A stretch of DNA of 64,000 bases from Rikenella sp031549665 (GTDB lineage Bacteria; Bacteroidota; Bacteroidia; Bacteroidales; Rikenellaceae): assembly GCA_031549665.1 (NCBI GenBank), contig JAVBPJ010000001.1:1-64000 (forward strand). Direction: 5' to 3'. Shown here piece after piece: positions 61,838 through 64,000 of the stretch. Made by a program: the position numbers and the translations under genes. The stretch's first letter is position 1. The number at the start of each line of letters is the position of its first letter. The notes beneath the pieces were generated by a model, which had not been told where the DNA came from, ran no database searches, and saw only the letters and a program-made list of their open reading frames with translations.

Positions 61838-62770
61838 TTACAGGCGGGCGCGCAGGGCGCGGATCATGTCGGCGGTCATGGCCGGCAGGTCCCACTCGGC
61901 TTTCCAGCCCCACTCGCGGCGGGCCACCGAGTCGTCCATCTTGTCGGGCCAACCGGCCGAGATGGCGTCTTTGAGCGGGTCGATCTGGTAGCTCATCCGG
62001 AAGTCGGGCAGGTGTTTCTGGATTTCGGCGCAGAGCATTTCGGGAGAGAAACTCATCGCCCCCACGTTGTACCCGTTGCGGCGGATCAGTTTGGCGGATG
62101 GGGCCTCCATCAGTTCGGTCATCGCCCGCAGCACGTCGGGCATGTACATCATGTCCATCAGCCGGTCGTGCGGGACGGGGCAGGTGAACGGGCGTCCGGC
62201 CACGGCGTCGTAAAAAATCTCGACGGCATAGTCGGTGGTTCCTCCGCCCGGGGCGGCCACCGACGAAATGGCGCCCGGCAGGCGCACGCTGCGGGCGTCG
62301 ACGCCGAAACGGGCGTAATAATAGTCGCCCAGCATCTCGCCGGCCACCTTGCACACGCCGTAGATGGTGGTGGGGTGCATGGCCGTTTCCTGCGGCGTAT
62401 TCATCTTGGGAGCATCGGGACCGAAGGCTCCGATCGAACTGGGGGTGAAGGTGGAGCAGCCGTACTGGCGCGACACCTCGAGGATATTCAGCAGGGCGCC
62501 CATGTTGATTTGCCAGGCCTGCAGGGGATTGGCCTCGCCGCGCGCCGACAGCAGCGCCACCAGGTTGTAGATGGCGTCGACTTTGTATGTTTTGACCACC
62601 TCGGCAAGTCCCTGGGCGTCGAGGGCGTCGAGCTTCAGGTGGCCGTTGGTGTCGGGGTCTCCGTGGATGTCCGACGAAACGACGTTCGAGTCGCCGTAGC
62701 GTTGGCGCAGGTGGCCTACCAGTTCGGTTCCGATTTGTCCTCCTCCTCCTACAATAAGAATTTTTTTCAT
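61838..62770 (-). CDS. L-threonine 3-dehydrogenase (epimerase-type SDR)
   Basis: A 310-aa extended short-chain dehydrogenase: Rossmann motif GGGGQIGTEL (about 8-17), IYNLVALLSARGE, SSIGAFGP and the active-site YGVCK (Tyr/Lys). GGQIGTEL and the HPTTIYGVCK region match the NAD-dependent L-threonine dehydrogenases of the SDR type, which make 2-amino-3-ketobutyrate. An unrelated sugar epimerase is less likely. The partner enzyme (Kbl) is not in the window. It lies 73 nt downstream of panD. Confidence 0.85.
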   Translation of the reverse strand: MKKILIVGGGGQIGTELVGHLRQRYGDSNVVSSDIHGDPDTNGHLKLDALDAQGLAEVVKTYKVDAIYNLVALLSARGEANPLQAWQINMGALLNILEVSRQYGCSTFTPSSIGAFGPDAPKMNTPQETAMHPTTIYGVCKVAGEMLGDYYYARFGVDARSVRLPGAISSVAAPGGGTTDYAVEIFYDAVAGRPFTCPVPHDRLMDMMYMPDVLRAMTELMEAPSAKLIRRNGYNVGAMSFSPEMLCAEIQKHLPDFRMSYQIDPLKDAISAGWPDKMDDSVARREWGWKAEWDLPAMTADMIRALRARL

Positions 62771-62843
62771 GTTCGAGCGGCTGTTGGGGCTGGTTCGCCG
62801 CCGCTCTCTGCCAGGAAAGGGACGGGGACCTTTGCTGTGCGGG

Positions 62844-63197
62844 TTAGGGAATGATGCGGTTTGTGTCTGTGTCGGGAAAAATGACGGCCGGAACGAAGGT
62901 TTTGGCCTGTTCGAACGGCATTTGGGCGTAGGCGATGATGATGACCACGTCGCCCACGGCCATTTTACGGGCGGCGGCGCCGTTCATGCAGATGGCTCCC
63001 GACCCGCGGGGCCCCTCGATGACGTACGTTTCGAGCCGTTCGCCGTTGTCGTTGTCGACCACCTGCACTTTTTCGCCGGGGATCAGGTTGGCCGCATCCA
63101 TCAAATCGCGGTCGATGGTGATGCTGCCCACGTAGTCCACGTTCGCCTCGGTGATGCGGACGCGGTGTATTTTGGATTTGAGTACTTCGATGTTCAT
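62844..63197 (-). CDS. panD: aspartate 1-decarboxylase
   Basis: Makes beta-alanine for pantothenate synthesis. A 117-aa proenzyme that cleaves itself at Gly24-Ser25 (within DYVGSITID) to form the pyruvoyl cofactor. The CMNGAAARKMAVGDVVIII segment is typical. It lies 18 nt after panC; the two supply the two halves of pantothenate, which CoaX (at 21 kb) then phosphorylates. Confidence 0.95.
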   Translation of the reverse strand: MNIEVLKSKIHRVRITEANVDYVGSITIDRDLMDAANLIPGEKVQVVDNDNGERLETYVIEGPRGSGAICMNGAAARKMAVGDVVIIIAYAQMPFEQAKTFVPAVIFPDTDTNRIIP

Positions 63198-63215
63198 AAG
63201 CCGAAGAAAAGGGAA

Positions 63216-64000
63216 TTACAGCGCGATGTTGTCGATCAGGCGGATGTTGCCGGCCTGAACGGCCACGCAACCGCGCAGGGGGGTGTCGGGGTTGTTCCAC
63301 GCGGCGGCATCGACCGAACGGAGCGTGTCGGGGTCCACCACGTCGAAATATTCGGTACGCAGGTGCGGGTGGCTGTCGATCGCGGCCACCGCCTGCGCTT
63401 TCGCCTGGTCGAGCGACCGGTTTCCGCGCGCAAACTGCGCCTGGCGCAGAGCGGCGTAGATGGCCGGGGCCTCGCTCCGCTGGGGCGCGCCGAGCAGGGC
63501 GTTGCGCGAACTCATCGCCAGGCCGTCGGGTTCACGAACGATCGGGCAACTTTCGATCCGTACCGGAAATTTGCGTTGGGCCACCATGTGACGGATGATG
63601 GCCAGTTGTTGAAAATCTTTTTCGCCGAAATAGGCCGCCGTCGGGCGGACGATTTCGAACAGGCGGCTCACCACCTGGGCCACTCCGTTGAAGTGTCCGG
63701 GGCGGCAGGCTCCCTCCATCGGCTGGTCGAGGCCGTCGAACCGGAATCGGCGGGTGTCGGGCCGGGGATAGATTTCGGCCACCGAGGGGGCGAACACAAT
63801 GTCGGTTCCGGCGGTTTCGAGCAGCCGCAGATCGGCCTCCTCGGTGCGCGGGTAGCGCTCCAGGTCGGCGGGGTCGTTGAACTGGGTGGGGTTGACAAAA
63901 ATGCTGACCACCACCACGTCGCATTCGGCGCGGGCCCGTTCCACCAGCGAGACGTGGCCGGCATGCAGCGCCCCCATCGTGGGGACGAACCCGACGGTTC
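63216..64000 (-). CDS. panC: pantothenate synthetase, cut by window end
   Basis: Joins pantoate and beta-alanine with ATP. The visible part ends normally at 63216 but the gene runs off the right edge; the last codons in the window read TVGFVPTMGALHAGH, the canonical PanC N-terminal nucleotide-binding motif, so about 20 residues lie outside. An ATG at 63977 is the internal Met of this motif, not the start. Other motifs: SIFVNPTQF, YFGEKDFQQL and SSRN. Upstream gene of panC-panD. Confidence 0.94.
   Translation of the reverse strand, partial: TVGFVPTMGALHAGHVSLVERARAECDVVVVSIFVNPTQFNDPADLERYPRTEEADLRLLETAGTDIVFAPSVAEIYPRPDTRRFRFDGLDQPMEGACRPGHFNGVAQVVSRLFEIVRPTAAYFGEKDFQQLAIIRHMVAQRKFPVRIESCPIVREPDGLAMSSRNALLGAPQRSEAPAIYAALRQAQFARGNRSLDQAKAQAVAAIDSHPHLRTEYFDVVDPDTLRSVDAAAWNNPDTPLRGCVAVQAGNIRLIDNIAL

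Overview
The window comes from a GC-rich member of the phylum Bacteroidetes (Bacteroidota), most likely order Bacteroidales and resembling Alistipes/Rikenellaceae; the genus is inference. Evidence for the phylum is the promoter grammar (TTTG, 19-20 bp, TAnnTTTG, the sigma-ABfr consensus, upstream of many genes), A/C-rich leaders instead of Shine-Dalgarno sites, Bacteroidetes-specific neighbourhoods (DUF4837-mfd-coaX-barrel-TPR-lptC-gldE-like-ppiD; porX-tsaE), a DUF4838 lipoprotein and the PorX/PorY pair. Nothing looks like a prophage, insertion sequence, conjugative element or CRISPR array. It is essentially a core chromosomal segment.

Layout. 1-4.7 kb (minus): B12-dependent ribonucleotide reductase nrdJ, a U32 peptidase-family protein and rpiB. 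4.8-7.5 kb: a small membrane protein, a small lipoprotein and dxs. 7.5-9.6 kb (plus): OmpA-like lipoprotein, pyrH, frr. 9.7-13.3 kb (minus): rnr and a DAACS symporter. 13.4-25.5 kb (minus): ppiD, then a long envelope/repair operon from the DUF4837 gene through mfd, coaX, a barrel protein, a TPR protein and lptC to a CNNM-type gene. 25.6-32.3 kb (plus): polysaccharide deacetylase, a YqaA-like protein, efp, an outer-membrane protein, the trp attenuator with trpB, an acyltransferase and nhaD. 32.4-40.7 kb (minus): a seven-gene operon of a DUF4838 lipoprotein followed by a complete TolC/HlyD/two-ATPase/two-permease exporter. 40.8-44.8 kb (minus): mutA-mutB, both methylmalonyl-CoA mutase subunits. 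45-47 kb (minus): tandem paralogous barrel proteins. 47-50 kb (minus): a PorY-like sensor kinase, pheS and a cyclophilin. 50-53.5 kb: a patatin-type Vd autotransporter and a TonB protein flanking a convergent region with a short-repeat array. 53.6-59 kb (plus): tRNA-Ala, rlmN, rimO, a coiled-coil protein, zapA, a probable 6S RNA, rny. 59-64 kb (minus): transaldolase-like gene, tsaE, porX, L-threonine dehydrogenase, panD and panC (cut by the window end).

The most interesting signals are regulatory. A short leader ORF with three consecutive Trp codons precedes a textbook attenuator in front of a solitary trpB. A 14-bp closing stem about 195 nt long overall, ending in a U-run, lies between zapA and rny and looks like 6S RNA. 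At several genes the -7 box lies only 4-9 nt before the start codon, which implies leaderless or nearly leaderless mRNAs; the trp leader ORF itself is one of these. Also notable are the DUF4838-exporter operon, a T-depleted 185-nt stretch before zapA and an irregular decamer repeat array.
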